Assembly: GCF_003014755.1 (NCBI RefSeq)
Contig: NZ_PYAW01000001.1
Span: 1,426,001-1,490,000 of the forward strand
Direction of reading: 5' to 3'
Length of the DNA stretch: 64,000 bases
Source: Chitinophaga niastensis
GTDB taxonomy: Bacteria; Bacteroidota; Bacteroidia; Chitinophagales; Chitinophagaceae
Numbering within the stretch: position 1 is the first letter of the stretch; each line of letters begins with the position of its first letter. Shown here piece by piece: positions 1 to 7,821 of this stretch. The translations under genes and the position numbers were made by a program. The notes under the pieces are model-generated. The model worked only from the letters and a program-made list of their open reading frames with translations. It had not been told where the DNA came from and searched no databases.

Positions 1-1
1 A

Positions 2-415
2 CGCGAACTGGAAGGTGCCCTGATTTCATTGCTGGCACAGTCCTCGCTGAACCGCAAGGAAATTGATCTGGAGCTGGCCAAACGTGTGCTGAAGTCTTTT
101 GTAAAAACATCTTCCAAAGAAATCACCATCGAGAGTATACAAAAAATGGTTTGCGAATATTTTGATGTGCCTTATGATAAGTTGCTGCAAAAGACCCGTA
201 AACGCGAAATAGTACAGGCCCGCCAAATTACCATGTACCTAGCTAAATCATTTACAAAGAATTCTTTAAAAACAATCGGTGAACATTTTGGTGGTCGTGA
301 CCACACAACAGTGATACATAGCTGTCAGACAGTGAAAGACCTGATGGATACAGACAATAATTTCCGTGACAGTGTAATCGAATTGCAACAAAAAGTACAA
401 TTAGCGGCAATGTAA
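2..415 (+). CDS. dnaA: Chromosomal replication initiator DnaA, C-terminal part (5' end outside window)
   Basis: The reading frame is open from base 2 and ends with TAA at 413-415, giving the last 137 residues of DnaA. DnaA binds DnaA boxes at oriC and opens the duplex. What is visible is the lid-helix end (RELEGALISLLAQ) followed by domain IV, the DNA-binding domain, with its signature GGRDHTTVIHSC near the C-terminus. The Met-like TTG at 29 is internal and not a start; the true start and the AAA+ core lie before the window. A strong terminator follows at 441-475. I found no convincing cluster of DnaA boxes in the 600 bp downstream, so the origin is not demonstrated here. Confidence 0.97.
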   Translation, partial: RELEGALISLLAQSSLNRKEIDLELAKRVLKSFVKTSSKEITIESIQKMVCEYFDVPYDKLLQKTRKREIVQARQITMYLAKSFTKNSLKTIGEHFGGRDHTTVIHSCQTVKDLMDTDNNFRDSVIELQQKVQLAAM

Positions 416-440
416 TGCCTTACCCCTTATAACCTATTTT

Positions 441-476
441 AAAGAAGCCGCTCTGTGAAGAGTGGCTTCTTTATTT
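441..476 (+). terminator. Rho-independent terminator of dnaA
   Basis: Arms 441-454 and 459-472 (AAAGAAGCC-g-CTCT / AGAG-t-GGCTTCTTT) pair around a GTGA loop with one mismatch and run into a T-rich tail, 25 nt after the dnaA stop. Confidence 0.85.
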
Positions 477-967
477 TTAGCGCTCTTATGTATCTCTTTA
501 AAACATATGTATATTTTTGCTGTCAGGAATTATCCGGCGTGTTTTATCAACCTCACTTCTGTTTCTTTACAGTTTTGTTACCCGTCATCAGATGGGAATT
601 ATTATCCGGAAGATCCTGCGTTGTCATACTGATATATGATGATCCTGTATCAGCTGCATTTACAGGTATCAAAAGCAATGCACTTGCATGGAGAGGCCCT
701 GAACCACGCTGGTCATGGCGAAGAGCCAAGATAGCCCCGGAATAATGCTTAACCGCATTGGCTATCATTGGGAAAAGGAAACAAGTAAAAGTATCATGAT
801 ATAGACGAACAGCAACAGTTTTGATGTGATGCTTCCGACAGTGAAAAGCGCTATGGTAAAGGGATGTAGCACTAATGAAATAACCCTGACGACGCTTACT
901 ACCTTACAGTCTACATATAGGGATGTAAACATATTTTCATCTTTTTTTATAAAAAAATGAAAATGCT
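477..967. other. Intergenic region without a convincing gene
   Basis: About 490 bp between the dnaA terminator and the tRNA-Ser promoter. Two overlapping open frames exist (455-745 plus, 553-768 minus). Neither resembles a protein family I recognise, neither has a plausible translation start context, and the plus one begins inside the dnaA terminator. The stretch may be decayed coding sequence. Confidence 0.5.
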
Positions 968-998
968 TTTGGAGAATATAAAACTTTTCCTATTTTTG
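968..998 (+). promoter_or_regulatory. Bacteroidota-type promoter of tRNA-Ser
   Basis: TTTG at 968-971 and TATTTTTG at 991-998, separated by 19 nt, match the Bacteroidota primary sigma consensus (TTTG, 19-21 nt, TAnnTTTG). The tRNA begins 20 nt after the -7 element. Confidence 0.8.
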
Positions 999-1018
999 CA
1001 ACCCCTTCAGGGAAATAC

Positions 1019-1107
1019 GGAGAGATGCCTGAGTGGCCGAAAGGAACGGTTTGCTAAACCGTCGTACGGGTTAAACTGTACCGAGGGTTCGAATCCCTCT
1101 CTCTCCG
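1019..1107 (+). tRNA. tRNA-Ser(GCT)
   Basis: An 89-nt cloverleaf. The acceptor stem is GGAGAGA (1019-1025) with TCTCTCC (1100-1106) and discriminator G1107. The anticodon stem is ACGGT/ACCGT around loop TTGCTAA, with anticodon GCT at 1053-1055. A long variable arm typical of serine tRNAs is present, and the T-arm is GAGGG-TTCGAAT-CCCTC at 1083-1099. CCA is not encoded. It reads AGC/AGT codons. Confidence 0.97.
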
Positions 1108-1116
1108 CAGCTTTAA

Positions 1117-1146
1117 AGGAACAGACTTTTGTCTGTTCCTTTTTTG
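1117..1146 (+). terminator. Terminator of tRNA-Ser
   Basis: A perfect 10-bp stem, AGGAACAGAC (1117-1126) and GTCTGTTCCT (1131-1140), with a TTTT loop and a following T-run, 10 nt after the tRNA. Confidence 0.9.
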
Positions 1147-1263
1147 TTTCCCGGAAATGTGCTGTTATGTACTCCGCTATTTTGTACATCAGCAGCATAT
1201 GCAATATTCAAAAAGCTTCCTTACGAGGCACTGTTGTTTTTCTAAAAGATAAATACCGATACC

Positions 1264-1593
1264 ATGTTTTCAGATAAAACACGTCAGAAATTAATTTATC
1301 GTACGCTGAGATTCCTGCTTTTTATTATATCCATTCCCATTTCTATGGTTGCACTCACCTATTCTCCGGGAAGCGAAATAGATGCATTTATCTGGCGGGA
1401 GCAGCATCCGCGAATGTATGTTTTCATTTGTTTGGCCATAACCGTTTTGCTCATGTCATTTTTTTCAGCATTGCTTTTTATGATTGGGAAAGTATGCAAA
1501 GTGGAGGCCCAGCGGATGACTTATGTATGGTTAACTTTTATCCCTTTGTGCATGCTGCTTTTAATCCTTTTGAATATGGCGTATAGGGCTTAG
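1264..1593 (+). CDS. Small membrane protein of unknown function
   Basis: 109 residues, no family recognised. Three hydrophobic segments (about residues 13-32, 50-72 and 84-105) predict an integral inner-membrane protein; the loop between the first two is rich in charged and aromatic residues. It starts at ATG 1264 and ends in TAG. It stands alone: tRNA-Ser lies upstream and 190 bp of non-coding DNA precede the next small gene. Coding status rests on the clean hydrophobic pattern and length, since no homology can be checked here. Confidence 0.55.
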   Translation: MFSDKTRQKLIYRTLRFLLFIISIPISMVALTYSPGSEIDAFIWREQHPRMYVFICLAITVLLMSFFSALLFMIGKVCKVEAQRMTYVWLTFIPLCMLLLILLNMAYRA

Positions 1594-1784
1594 TTTATGC
1601 AGCAGCCTGCAGCAGTGTACTGTATCTGATCCTGACAAAATCTCCGGGCAGTCATATTTTTTTTACGTAAATTAGTTACAGCGTATTATATATCCCACCT
1701 ATCAGCAACTTACGAACTTACTACCACGTAAATAAAAGGGGAAGCCGAAAACCTGTAGAAAAGAGTAGGCGGGAAGTATTCTTG

Positions 1785-1934
1785 ATGAAAACCATTTTTA
1801 TGAAAAAGAAAAACAAGAAGAAACTGGACATCAGCAAAATCAAAATTGCTAAACTGAGCGAAGAGAATCAGAAAAAAATACAGGCGGCCACTATTCCTCC
1901 CCGCACATTCTGGTGTGATACAGTTGGTTTATAA
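1785..1934 (+). CDS. Candidate class I lanthipeptide precursor (orphan)
   Basis: A 49-codon frame, ATG 1785 to TAA 1934, with an alternative Met at 1800. The lysine-rich N-terminus continues into KKLDISKIKIAKLSEENQ, which resembles the leader of Bacteroidota class I lanthipeptides (a K-L-x-[IL]-x-K-x-x-[IV]-A-K-L pattern). The short C-terminal core starts after about residue 35. It holds Thr36, Thr41 and Thr46 and a single Cys44 next to Trp43, enough for at most one (methyl)lanthionine ring. Known precursors of this kind are dehydrated and cyclised by LanB/LanC-type enzymes; none is encoded in this window, so any enzymes would act in trans. The call is by leader resemblance only. Confidence 0.55.
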   Translation: MKTIFMKKKNKKKLDISKIKIAKLSEENQKKIQAATIPPRTFWCDTVGL

Positions 1935-2278
1935 TAACTGCTGATTCGCTACACAAAAACTTATTCAGGCACCCGCCGCTTTAAATACGGATAGGGTGAG
2001 ATGATGCAAGGGGGTAGACGTATACCTGTCCCCTTCCTTCCGCAAGGTAAAGCTCCGGATAGCCGTCAATAGTTTTTTAATGAAATCTTAAGCTCGCGTT
2101 TTTACTAACTGTTCCGTTTGGCAAAATGCCGTACCATGGCTCGTTTTGGAAAAGCAACATTTTGTTATACGACCTCTCTTTTGAGCTTTTGGAACGATAC
2201 TTATTCACCAGCAGCCCCTGTTCTTATTAGCTGGCAGGGAAATTGAATAATTACTAACTATTAAAACTAACAACAAAC
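1935..2278. other. Non-coding stretch before the secreted Ala-rich gene
   Basis: About 340 bp with no open frame of note. It must contain the promoter of the gene at 2279. Several TTTTG runs occur near 2140-2210 but no TTTG/TAnnTTTG pair with proper spacing is clear. Confidence 0.4.
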
Positions 2279-2707
2279 ATGAAAAACTTCATTATCGCTA
2301 TTGCCGTTATGATGGCTGTACTCCCTGCTGTTGCTCAAACAGCTACCCCTACAGCCCCAAAGCAAGTTCCTGCTAAGGCAGCTGCCGCAGCACAAACAAA
2401 AGCAACTGCTGCTACACAGACATTGCCATCACCTGAGAAACGCGCTGTTGAGTACTCTAATGAACTCAAAACCAAGCTGCATCTCACTGATGATCAATAC
2501 AACAAAGTACTGGCTGTAAACGCAGAATGCATTCGTCGTAAAGATGCATTGAAAGCAAATGGTCAAAAAGGCGGACAAGGAGCAAAAGATATTTCTACCT
2601 ATCGCAAGCAACAGTATCAAACCATTCTCACACCAGATCAGCAAGCACAGTTAAAGGCGATCAATGCGCAGAACGGACAAAAGAAAGGAGCTAAGGTGAC
2701 TGAGTAG
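2279..2707 (+). CDS. Secreted Spy/CpxP-like protein
   Basis: 142 residues with a signal peptide (MKNFIIAIAVMMAVLPAVAQ, cleavage after AVAQ). An alanine/threonine/lysine-rich linker spans about residues 20-50. A helical C-terminal part contains the pattern KLHLTDDQYNKVLAV ... ILTPDQQAQLKAI. Paired L-T-x-x-Q motifs of this kind occur in periplasmic Spy/CpxP-like and related small proteins of Bacteroidota. The likely location is the periplasm; a chaperone or envelope-stress role is inference. It is monocistronic, with its own terminator at 2726-2757. Confidence 0.7.
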   Translation: MKNFIIAIAVMMAVLPAVAQTATPTAPKQVPAKAAAAAQTKATAATQTLPSPEKRAVEYSNELKTKLHLTDDQYNKVLAVNAECIRRKDALKANGQKGGQGAKDISTYRKQQYQTILTPDQQAQLKAINAQNGQKKGAKVTE

Positions 2708-2725
2708 TTATCAACGTTTTTATAT

Positions 2726-2758
2726 AAAAAGGAATCAGTGCATACTGGTTCCTTTTTT
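2726..2758 (+). terminator. Terminator of the secreted Spy-like gene
   Basis: The arms AAAAAGGAATCAGT (2726-2739) and ACTGGTTCCTTTTT (from 2744) pair around GCAT, with one G-T wobble and a T-run, 18 nt after the stop. Confidence 0.85.
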
Positions 2759-2780
2759 TATGTAAAACATCTTATGAAAT

Positions 2781-3134
2781 TTATGCTGCCATAACCCCTT
2801 TCCTGATATCACTCATCCCCTTTTTATAAAACCGTTTCATCATCTTATTCAAATGACTGCTATCTGTAAAACCCAGGTTGTAGACGATTTCCTTGAAAGG
2901 GATATCGGTATACATTGCTTTTGCTTCTGCTAACTTCAGTTTGGAACGCAGCACAAATTCCTGGTAAGTTTCATTGGCATTACGCTTAAAATATTCGCTA
3001 AAGTAAGTAGCCGAAATATTGAAATGATGAGAGAGATATTGTAGTGTTATTATTTCTTCGTCCAGCGGATGATATTGAACATGCAATAATAAATCAGCAA
3101 AGCGTTTGCCTTCATAACCTTGTTGTCCGGGCAA
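2781..3134 (-). pseudogene. AraC-family regulator, C-terminal remnant
   Basis: 117 residues covering only the AraC/XylS DNA-binding domain: two helix-turn-helix units at about residues 30-110, with the second ending in SSHLNKMMKRFYKKG. Family members run to about 280-300 residues, so the N-terminal sensor half is missing. On the minus strand the frame hits a stop at 3156-3158 a few codons before the first possible start (TTG at 3134), and no Met start exists. The lost part would lie exactly where the divergent oxidoreductase remnant begins. This is best read as the left edge of a deletion. The remaining domain could still be expressed, but it has no evident promoter. Confidence 0.75.
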
Positions 3135-3157
3135 TGAGTTCGAGAATTGCCACCATT

Positions 3158-3664
3158 ATGCCTTGCATGATTCTGCGTGCAGGTGGTGTGGGGCATTATG
3201 CTGTGCAAATGGCCAAAGCAACAGGTGCCTATGTGATAGCACTCAAATCAGCTGCCAATGCAGGCTGGGTAACCAATTTAGGCGCTGATGAAATCATTGA
3301 TTATAACACCTTTGATTTTAACGAGGCAAGCAGTCTGCAATTAAACCTCGTGTTGGACGCTGGTGGCCGGTATCCGGCATCGCTGTATGAAAAGCACTTT
3401 GCACCTGGCGCGGCCTTGTTTTACCTGCCGCATCAACTGCCCGGGGAAAAGATGCAGTATTATAAATCCAAAGGATTTGATGTGCGCTTTACCGGTGTGT
3501 TCACAGAAGAACGCGCTATAGATGATATTGCCACCTTGTTAAAAGAAGGGAAAGTAAAGTCATATATAGACAAGACATTTGCTTTTACTGATATGAAAGC
3601 CGCTTTTGAGGAGATGAAAAAGGGGACTACCAGGGGGAAAATTGTGGTGCGAATGGATATATAG
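3158..3664 (+). pseudogene. NADP-dependent zinc-type oxidoreductase, C-terminal remnant
   Basis: About 165 residues matching the Rossmann half of a medium-chain quinone oxidoreductase. The nucleotide-binding motif AGGVGHYAVQMAKA comes first, then a typical GADEIIDY segment and the C-terminal KGTTRGKIVVRM. The N-terminal GroES-like domain (about 150 residues) is absent. Sequence 5' of about 3165 is antisense to the AraC remnant and unlike the family. The intact downstream terminator at 3684-3719 supports a once-functional gene. Together with the AraC remnant it looks like a divergent regulator/target pair cut by one internal deletion. Confidence 0.75.
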
Positions 3665-3683
3665 CAACAGGTGCAGTCAGCAT

Positions 3684-3719
3684 AAAAAGAGGAATCACCT
3701 GGCGCTGATTCCTCTTTTT
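3684..3719. terminator. Bidirectional terminator after the oxidoreductase remnant
   Basis: A perfect 14-bp stem, AAAAAGAGGAATCA (3684-3697) and TGATTCCTCTTTTT (3706-3719), with an 8-nt loop and A/T runs on both sides, 20 nt after the remnant's stop. Confidence 0.85.
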
Positions 3720-3790
3720 AGTTACCGTAAATTCTATTTTTCAGGAAATTGTTAAACTGGTAAATGCCCTGTGGTGGCTTATTTTGTTCA

Positions 3791-3813
3791 TTTTTCGATA
3801 TTTAATCGAAAAA
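3791..3813. repeat. AT-rich inverted repeat before the tRNA-Pro promoter
   Basis: TTTTTCGAT (3791-3799) and ATCGAAAAA (3805-3813) form a perfect 9-bp stem with a 5-nt loop, 14 nt upstream of the -33 element. It may be a terminator insulating the tRNA gene; this is inference. Confidence 0.5.
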
Positions 3814-3826
3814 AATATCGATGGAA

Positions 3827-3859
3827 TTTGTTTTTATGCTAAACATTTTCCTACATTTG
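3827..3859 (+). promoter_or_regulatory. Bacteroidota-type promoter of tRNA-Pro copy 1
   Basis: TTTG at 3827-3830, 21 nt, TACATTTG at 3852-3859. The second tRNA-Pro copy has the same two elements, the same spacing and nearly the same spacer end (TTTCC), although the leaders after the promoter differ. Confidence 0.8.
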
Positions 3860-3934
3860 CACTCCACAATTGAAGCAATGGTCACGCCACAAGGGCAACC
3901 GATAAAGCTGAAGAAGTGGACTAAGAAGGGTTTT

Positions 3935-4008
3935 CGGGGCGTAGCGTAGCCCGGTATCGCGCCTGCTTTGGGAGCAGGAGGTCGCAGGTTCGAATCCTGC
4001 CGCCCCGA
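3935..4008 (+). tRNA. tRNA-Pro(TGG), copy 1
   Basis: A 74-nt cloverleaf. The acceptor stem is CGGGGCG (3935-3941) with CGCCCCG (4001-4007) and discriminator A4008. The anticodon stem is CCTGC/GCAGG around TTTGGGA, with anticodon TGG at 3969-3971, and the T-loop is TTCGAAT. The sequence is identical to the copy at 18184-18257. Confidence 0.97.
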
Positions 4009-4013
4009 CTTAG

Positions 4014-4048
4014 AAGCCTTACAGTAGAGATACTGTAAGGCTTTTTTT
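4014..4048 (+). terminator. Terminator of tRNA-Pro copy 1
   Basis: A perfect 13-bp stem, AAGCCTTACAGTA (4014-4026) and TACTGTAAGGCTT (4031-4043), GAGA loop, T-run to 4048. Confidence 0.92.
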
Positions 4049-4121
4049 ATGTGTATTGTTGCGATGATTAAACAAACTTTTCCGATCTGTAGTACTCCCT
4101 CTTTATTCAAACGCTACCGTC

Positions 4122-5444
4122 TTATTGCTTTTTCAAATCAGTTTTAAGGCCGCTAACAATAATAAATGCGTTCAGTATTTTTCCTGTTTTATTTACCTCA
4201 AATTCGATCTGCCTGTCTGAGCCATCAGCATAGAAGAATTTAGTATTCGATTCCGGCTTTAACTCCATATCATCGCTACCATTTCCACGGCGATACAGCT
4301 TATTATCTTTTTTAATTAATTCAAGCGTATTTGTTGCTAAATATTTTCCAACATAATTGTCCAGAATGGCGCTGTTAATAGCTATTTCCTTATGTTTATA
4401 AGGATTTATAACCGGAAAGTTGAAAAGGATGCTGGCTAAAGCATTGGAAATAGCAGTAGTGTTGGCTTCGTCATTGGATATTACTACCACATAAAGATCA
4501 TCTGTTGGATAATATGCCAGACAAGAATTGAAACCAGGAATACCTCCATTATGCCAGATTCTTTTATGATTTCCCAGGCTGTCAATCCATAGGCCATATC
4601 CATATCGCCCCTGATATGGCGTTGTCATTTTTTTTATACTGCGGGGTAAGAGTATCTTATTGTTCATCAATGCTACGTCCCATTGATACAGATCATTTAC
4701 AGTTGAATACATTGCGCCTGCACTAAAAGGGCCTTCCATAACATAATAAGGGGCATTGATGTATCCGTTGCCAGGATCCTCGTATCCTTTAACACGATAC
4801 TTTAGTATGGAATCAATTTTATCCACGCCGGTATTTTTAATCTTCGCCTTTGAAATGATATTGTTCAGCAAATAATCATTATATTTTTCTCCACTGACCA
4901 TTTCAATAATATATCCTAACAGGAAATAGTTAGAATTACTGTAAGCCCATTGTGTTCCCGGAGGAAAATTATAGGGTTCGTTTTTAAATTCATTGATCAT
5001 TTGTAACGGTGCAAGTGGTACTACATCAGCATGAGACCCGTTATCCGGGAGTTGGGTATAATCTTTAATCCCTGAAGTTTGATTTAGCAACATATGAATA
5101 GTGACTACATCACCCTGAGGATAGTCAGGGATATACTTATTGAGTTTATCATCCAGACTTAACTTTCCTTTTTCCTCCAGCAGTAAAATACATGCTGCTG
5201 TAAACTGTTTGGTGAGGGAGCCTATCCTGTATTTTGAATCTCTTGTGTTTATCGTATGCCATTCCCTATCAGCTTCACCGAAAGAATTTTCATAAACTAC
5301 TTTCCCTTTTTCCACCAGCAACACAGTTCCGCTAAATTGACAAATTTTAGACTGTGACTGCATATAGGTATTTAGCAAAGCGGTATTTTTTTGTTGCGCG
5401 TGAATCGTAACAGGCAGTAAGAGTAGCCAGAGAATTTTATTCAT
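4122..5444 (-). CDS. Secreted serine hydrolase, class C beta-lactamase / PBP fold
   Basis: 440 residues with a Sec signal peptide (about residues 1-16, ending IHAQ). The catalytic domain carries the three family landmarks: SxxK as SLTK (Ser76, Lys79), YSN at 168-170, and HNGG at 298-301 in the position of the K/H-x-G motif. A smaller C-terminal region (about 355-440) resembles the beta-rich extension seen in many of these proteins. Such enzymes act outside the cytoplasm as D-aminopeptidases, esterases or carboxypeptidases; resistance to beta-lactams cannot be inferred. The gene is alone on its strand, downstream of the tRNA-Pro terminator in convergent orientation. The ATG start at 5444 fits the signal peptide. 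Confidence 0.88.
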   Translation of the reverse strand: MNKILWLLLLPVTIHAQQKNTALLNTYMQSQSKICQFSGTVLLVEKGKVVYENSFGEADREWHTINTRDSKYRIGSLTKQFTAACILLLEEKGKLSLDDKLNKYIPDYPQGDVVTIHMLLNQTSGIKDYTQLPDNGSHADVVPLAPLQMINEFKNEPYNFPPGTQWAYSNSNYFLLGYIIEMVSGEKYNDYLLNNIISKAKIKNTGVDKIDSILKYRVKGYEDPGNGYINAPYYVMEGPFSAGAMYSTVNDLYQWDVALMNNKILLPRSIKKMTTPYQGRYGYGLWIDSLGNHKRIWHNGGIPGFNSCLAYYPTDDLYVVVISNDEANTTAISNALASILFNFPVINPYKHKEIAINSAILDNYVGKYLATNTLELIKKDNKLYRRGNGSDDMELKPESNTKFFYADGSDRQIEFEVNKTGKILNAFIIVSGLKTDLKKQ

Positions 5445-5731
5445 AAGGAATTAAGAATTGAACCTGAATTTACATGTTTATTGAATGATATGTTGCTTTA
5501 TTTTAACGGGTTATTTAAATGTTTGGGTTTCAATTATCAAGAGGAAATCTGATGCACTATTTAGTACTTTTTATAACGATGCAAACTAAATCACAAGCTA
5601 AATAGCTTGTAACAGTTGTTGCCTGATCCGGCATTGAAGGAATATTATTAATTTACACCTTTCCCTTAAGTCCTGTTTATTAAAAGTGGGAAAACACCAT
5701 GCTACAAGACCATCGGGAAAAAATAATAAAT

Positions 5732-6343
5732 ATGAATAATGACCTGGTAAAGCAGACGGAATTTGTATCCGAAATATATAATAGCCTGGTTTTAAGCCAT
5801 TATATAAAACATTGGGGTATGCCGGAAAGCAGGGTTGTATCAAAGCGCCAAGGGTTTGATGAAAGGATAGCTGTTTACTATTTTCCTTGTAACAAGGAAA
5901 AACCAATTGCTCATGTCGCAACTATAGGAACATCACAACAAACAGGAAGAAATGGGAAAGTTGGGTGCGAATATATATTTGTGTTGCCTTGTGATTTAGG
6001 TGGTGCTGATATTGAATCGGTTTATAATTATCTTTTAGATATTTCAGCACACACTGTTATTAATATAGAAGATATTTCCACACCAAGAGTTATGGGTGAA
6101 AGTAAATTGGCTCCTGCGGCATGGAAAACAAAAGCCATTTTATTTGATGAATTAAGAGGTGAGGACGAAAATTTTTCAACGATACCTTATGGGGATTTAT
6201 TTAATACCAAATTTATATGGGCTGTACCAATACATGAATCAGAGTATAAATCTATTACAGAAAATGGGATTGAGTTTTTTGACAGCCTTGAGCAGTTATC
6301 TGAGATCAGTATTGTGGATGTAACAAGAGCGCCATTTTGTTAA
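5732..6343 (+). CDS. Suppressor-of-fused (SUFU) domain protein
   Basis: 203 residues from ATG 5732 (an in-frame ATG lies at 5699; the later one is preferred because family similarity starts shortly after it). The whole protein fits the bacterial SUFU domain: an N-terminal region around IYNSLVLSHYIKHWGMPES, a central GCEYIFVLPCDLG strand set, and a C-terminal AVPIHESEYK segment followed by ITENGIEFFDSL. Bacterial SUFU proteins often serve as immunity proteins of polymorphic toxin systems, but no toxin is nearby, so the role here is unknown. It has no signal peptide and is presumably cytoplasmic. The downstream hairpin at 6380-6411 has its T-run on the other strand and serves the porin gene. 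Confidence 0.8.
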   Translation: MNNDLVKQTEFVSEIYNSLVLSHYIKHWGMPESRVVSKRQGFDERIAVYYFPCNKEKPIAHVATIGTSQQTGRNGKVGCEYIFVLPCDLGGADIESVYNYLLDISAHTVINIEDISTPRVMGESKLAPAAWKTKAILFDELRGEDENFSTIPYGDLFNTKFIWAVPIHESEYKSITENGIEFFDSLEQLSEISIVDVTRAPFC

Positions 6344-6373
6344 AGGTTTCATCAGTCGCTATGATATTTTCAT

Positions 6374-6411
6374 AAAAAAGGAGTTCTTAAATATTGCTAT
6401 TTAAGAACTCC
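6374..6411 (-). terminator. Terminator of the porin gene
   Basis: A perfect 14-bp stem with arms 6380-6393 (GGAGTTCTTAAATA) and 6398-6411 and loop TTGC. On the minus strand it is followed by TTTTTT, about 50 nt after the porin stop. Confidence 0.85.
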
Positions 6412-6459
6412 CTCCGCTATTTTAAAAGAGATAATACCACACTGTTATACTTAATCAGC

Positions 6460-7821
6460 TTATAACCTGAAAAGCAATGCACAAATTATCCTGTCTTCTG
6501 ATTTAACCAGATCAGGGCGCCAATCAGCTGGCAGTGGTGTTGTGGTATATCCATCAGGAGAAGTTACTCCACCTTTTCCTGCAAAGTATGGAACATTTGA
6601 ATGTCTGTGGACATACTCTATACGAAAGGTCAGGCTTTGATTTGGCATCCAGTCAAAGTTTGTAGAACAATCCCAGCCTTTAAACTGATCTCCCGGATTG
6701 GCAGTGAAAGGGAAAGCGCCTTCCGTTTGTGTAGGGTTGTTTGGATTAGGCAATGCACTTGCCTGTCCGGTTGGCAACAGCACCAGGTAACGTCCAGGGT
6801 TAGTCATTATGCCACCTCCCATTGTCCACGCAAATTTGTTGTTAGCAAACCAGATACGATTGTAGAACATAGCACTTAAAAAGTATTGTTCAGGTTCATC
6901 AGTTGTGCCTTTTTTGAATCCACTTACTCCGCCGCCTTTTTCAAAACCCAGATCACCGGTTAATGAAAACGCCATCCTGTTGATACCATGGGAATTTGGC
7001 TTATTGTAATATCTCACCAGCATACTATTATCCGAGTGGAATCTTTTTCTTTTAGGAATTCCTGCCGCATCACTACCATAATAATCATTGGTGAGTATTT
7101 TAAACCTGCTGCTTGGGTTCCAGGTTATATTGGCGCCAACACCGGGCATTTTGTTAAACCTGCCATAGCTTTGCCATCCATTAATAATCCAGGGTTCGAT
7201 CTTTAGATATTTTGATGGATAGATCTGGACACGTACACCATTAAAAAACCAGGGAGTATTATCAGAAGTAAAAGAAGCCTGATACTCCCAGTTCTCTACC
7301 TGGTAGTAGGAATTAAGACCAATGTAAGACATAAATAACCCTGCGTCCACATTGATGCCATACCACTTATTGAAATGATAACCAACATATGCTTCGCTCA
7401 GGTAACGATATACATCGGCCAATTTATATTGCCCCCTGTAGGGACTACCATCGTTTCTTGGAACAACAACAGAACGGGTGCCGTATTGCAGCATTACCCT
7501 GGCCCTTGCATTCTCATAGGTAAAATCTCCGCCAAGGCTTAAATGAGAGAGTTGTACTTCGTTGTTACGTGCCAGTGCTGTAGAACCCACTACCGTATTG
7601 TCATTCGGGTTGTTGAATGAATGAGTGTAGTTGACATCAACCATCACGGAGGGTATAAAATACTTACCATGAAAAATAGAGGAGTCTCTTCGGTCACTTC
7701 CATTTTGCCAGTTGGTTTCTATTCCATCAAATGGGATTTTTGAGGCTGTTGTGGTGTCCTGAGAAAAGACAGCAGCCGGGATTGTCATAAGTAGAACTGC
7801 TCCTGTTAAAATTTTGCGCAT
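6460..7821 (-). CDS. Outer-membrane beta-barrel porin, OmpL-like (BBP2 type)
   Basis: 453 residues with a signal peptide ending AVFSQ (about residue 21). The mature protein is rich in alternating aromatic/polar strands and glycine. It shows features typical of the OmpL-like porin-2 family: SEAYVGYHFNKWYGINVDAGLFMSYIG-type segments near residues 140-170, then ENWEYQASFTSDNTPWFFNG, and a C-terminal strand ending in phenylalanine-arginine-leucine (ALLFRL). Expected location is the outer membrane, with a role in passive solute diffusion. The ATG at 7821 fits the signal peptide. The gene is monocistronic and has its own terminator. Confidence 0.85.
   Translation of the reverse strand: MRKILTGAVLLMTIPAAVFSQDTTTASKIPFDGIETNWQNGSDRRDSSIFHGKYFIPSVMVDVNYTHSFNNPNDNTVVGSTALARNNEVQLSHLSLGGDFTYENARARVMLQYGTRSVVVPRNDGSPYRGQYKLADVYRYLSEAYVGYHFNKWYGINVDAGLFMSYIGLNSYYQVENWEYQASFTSDNTPWFFNGVRVQIYPSKYLKIEPWIINGWQSYGRFNKMPGVGANITWNPSSRFKILTNDYYGSDAAGIPKRKRFHSDNSMLVRYYNKPNSHGINRMAFSLTGDLGFEKGGGVSGFKKGTTDEPEQYFLSAMFYNRIWFANNKFAWTMGGGIMTNPGRYLVLLPTGQASALPNPNNPTQTEGAFPFTANPGDQFKGWDCSTNFDWMPNQSLTFRIEYVHRHSNVPYFAGKGGVTSPDGYTTTPLPADWRPDLVKSEDRIICALLFRL

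Noticed and set aside
455..768. Overlapping frames on both strands after dnaA
   Set aside because: No family resemblance; the plus frame begins in the dnaA terminator and the minus frame has no supporting context.
1..1000. Replication origin next to dnaA
   Set aside because: No cluster of TTATCCACA-like boxes and no A+T-rich unwinding element beside such boxes could be seen; dnaA is not reliably beside oriC in this phylum.
1007..1204. Minus-strand open frame across tRNA-Ser (65 codons)
   Set aside because: It is the complement of the tRNA gene and its terminator, and its translation has the EGFEPSV-like sequence that antisense tRNA-Ser reads commonly give.
1990..2040. Possible riboswitch before the secreted Spy-like gene
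   Set aside because: A GGGG/CCCC pairing around GTATAC is visible but no known riboswitch core could be matched and the downstream gene gives no hint of a ligand.
3802..4110. Minus-strand open frame across tRNA-Pro (102 codons)
   Set aside because: Covers the tRNA, its promoter and terminator on the opposite strand; the sequence is the well-known tRNA-shadow peptide type.
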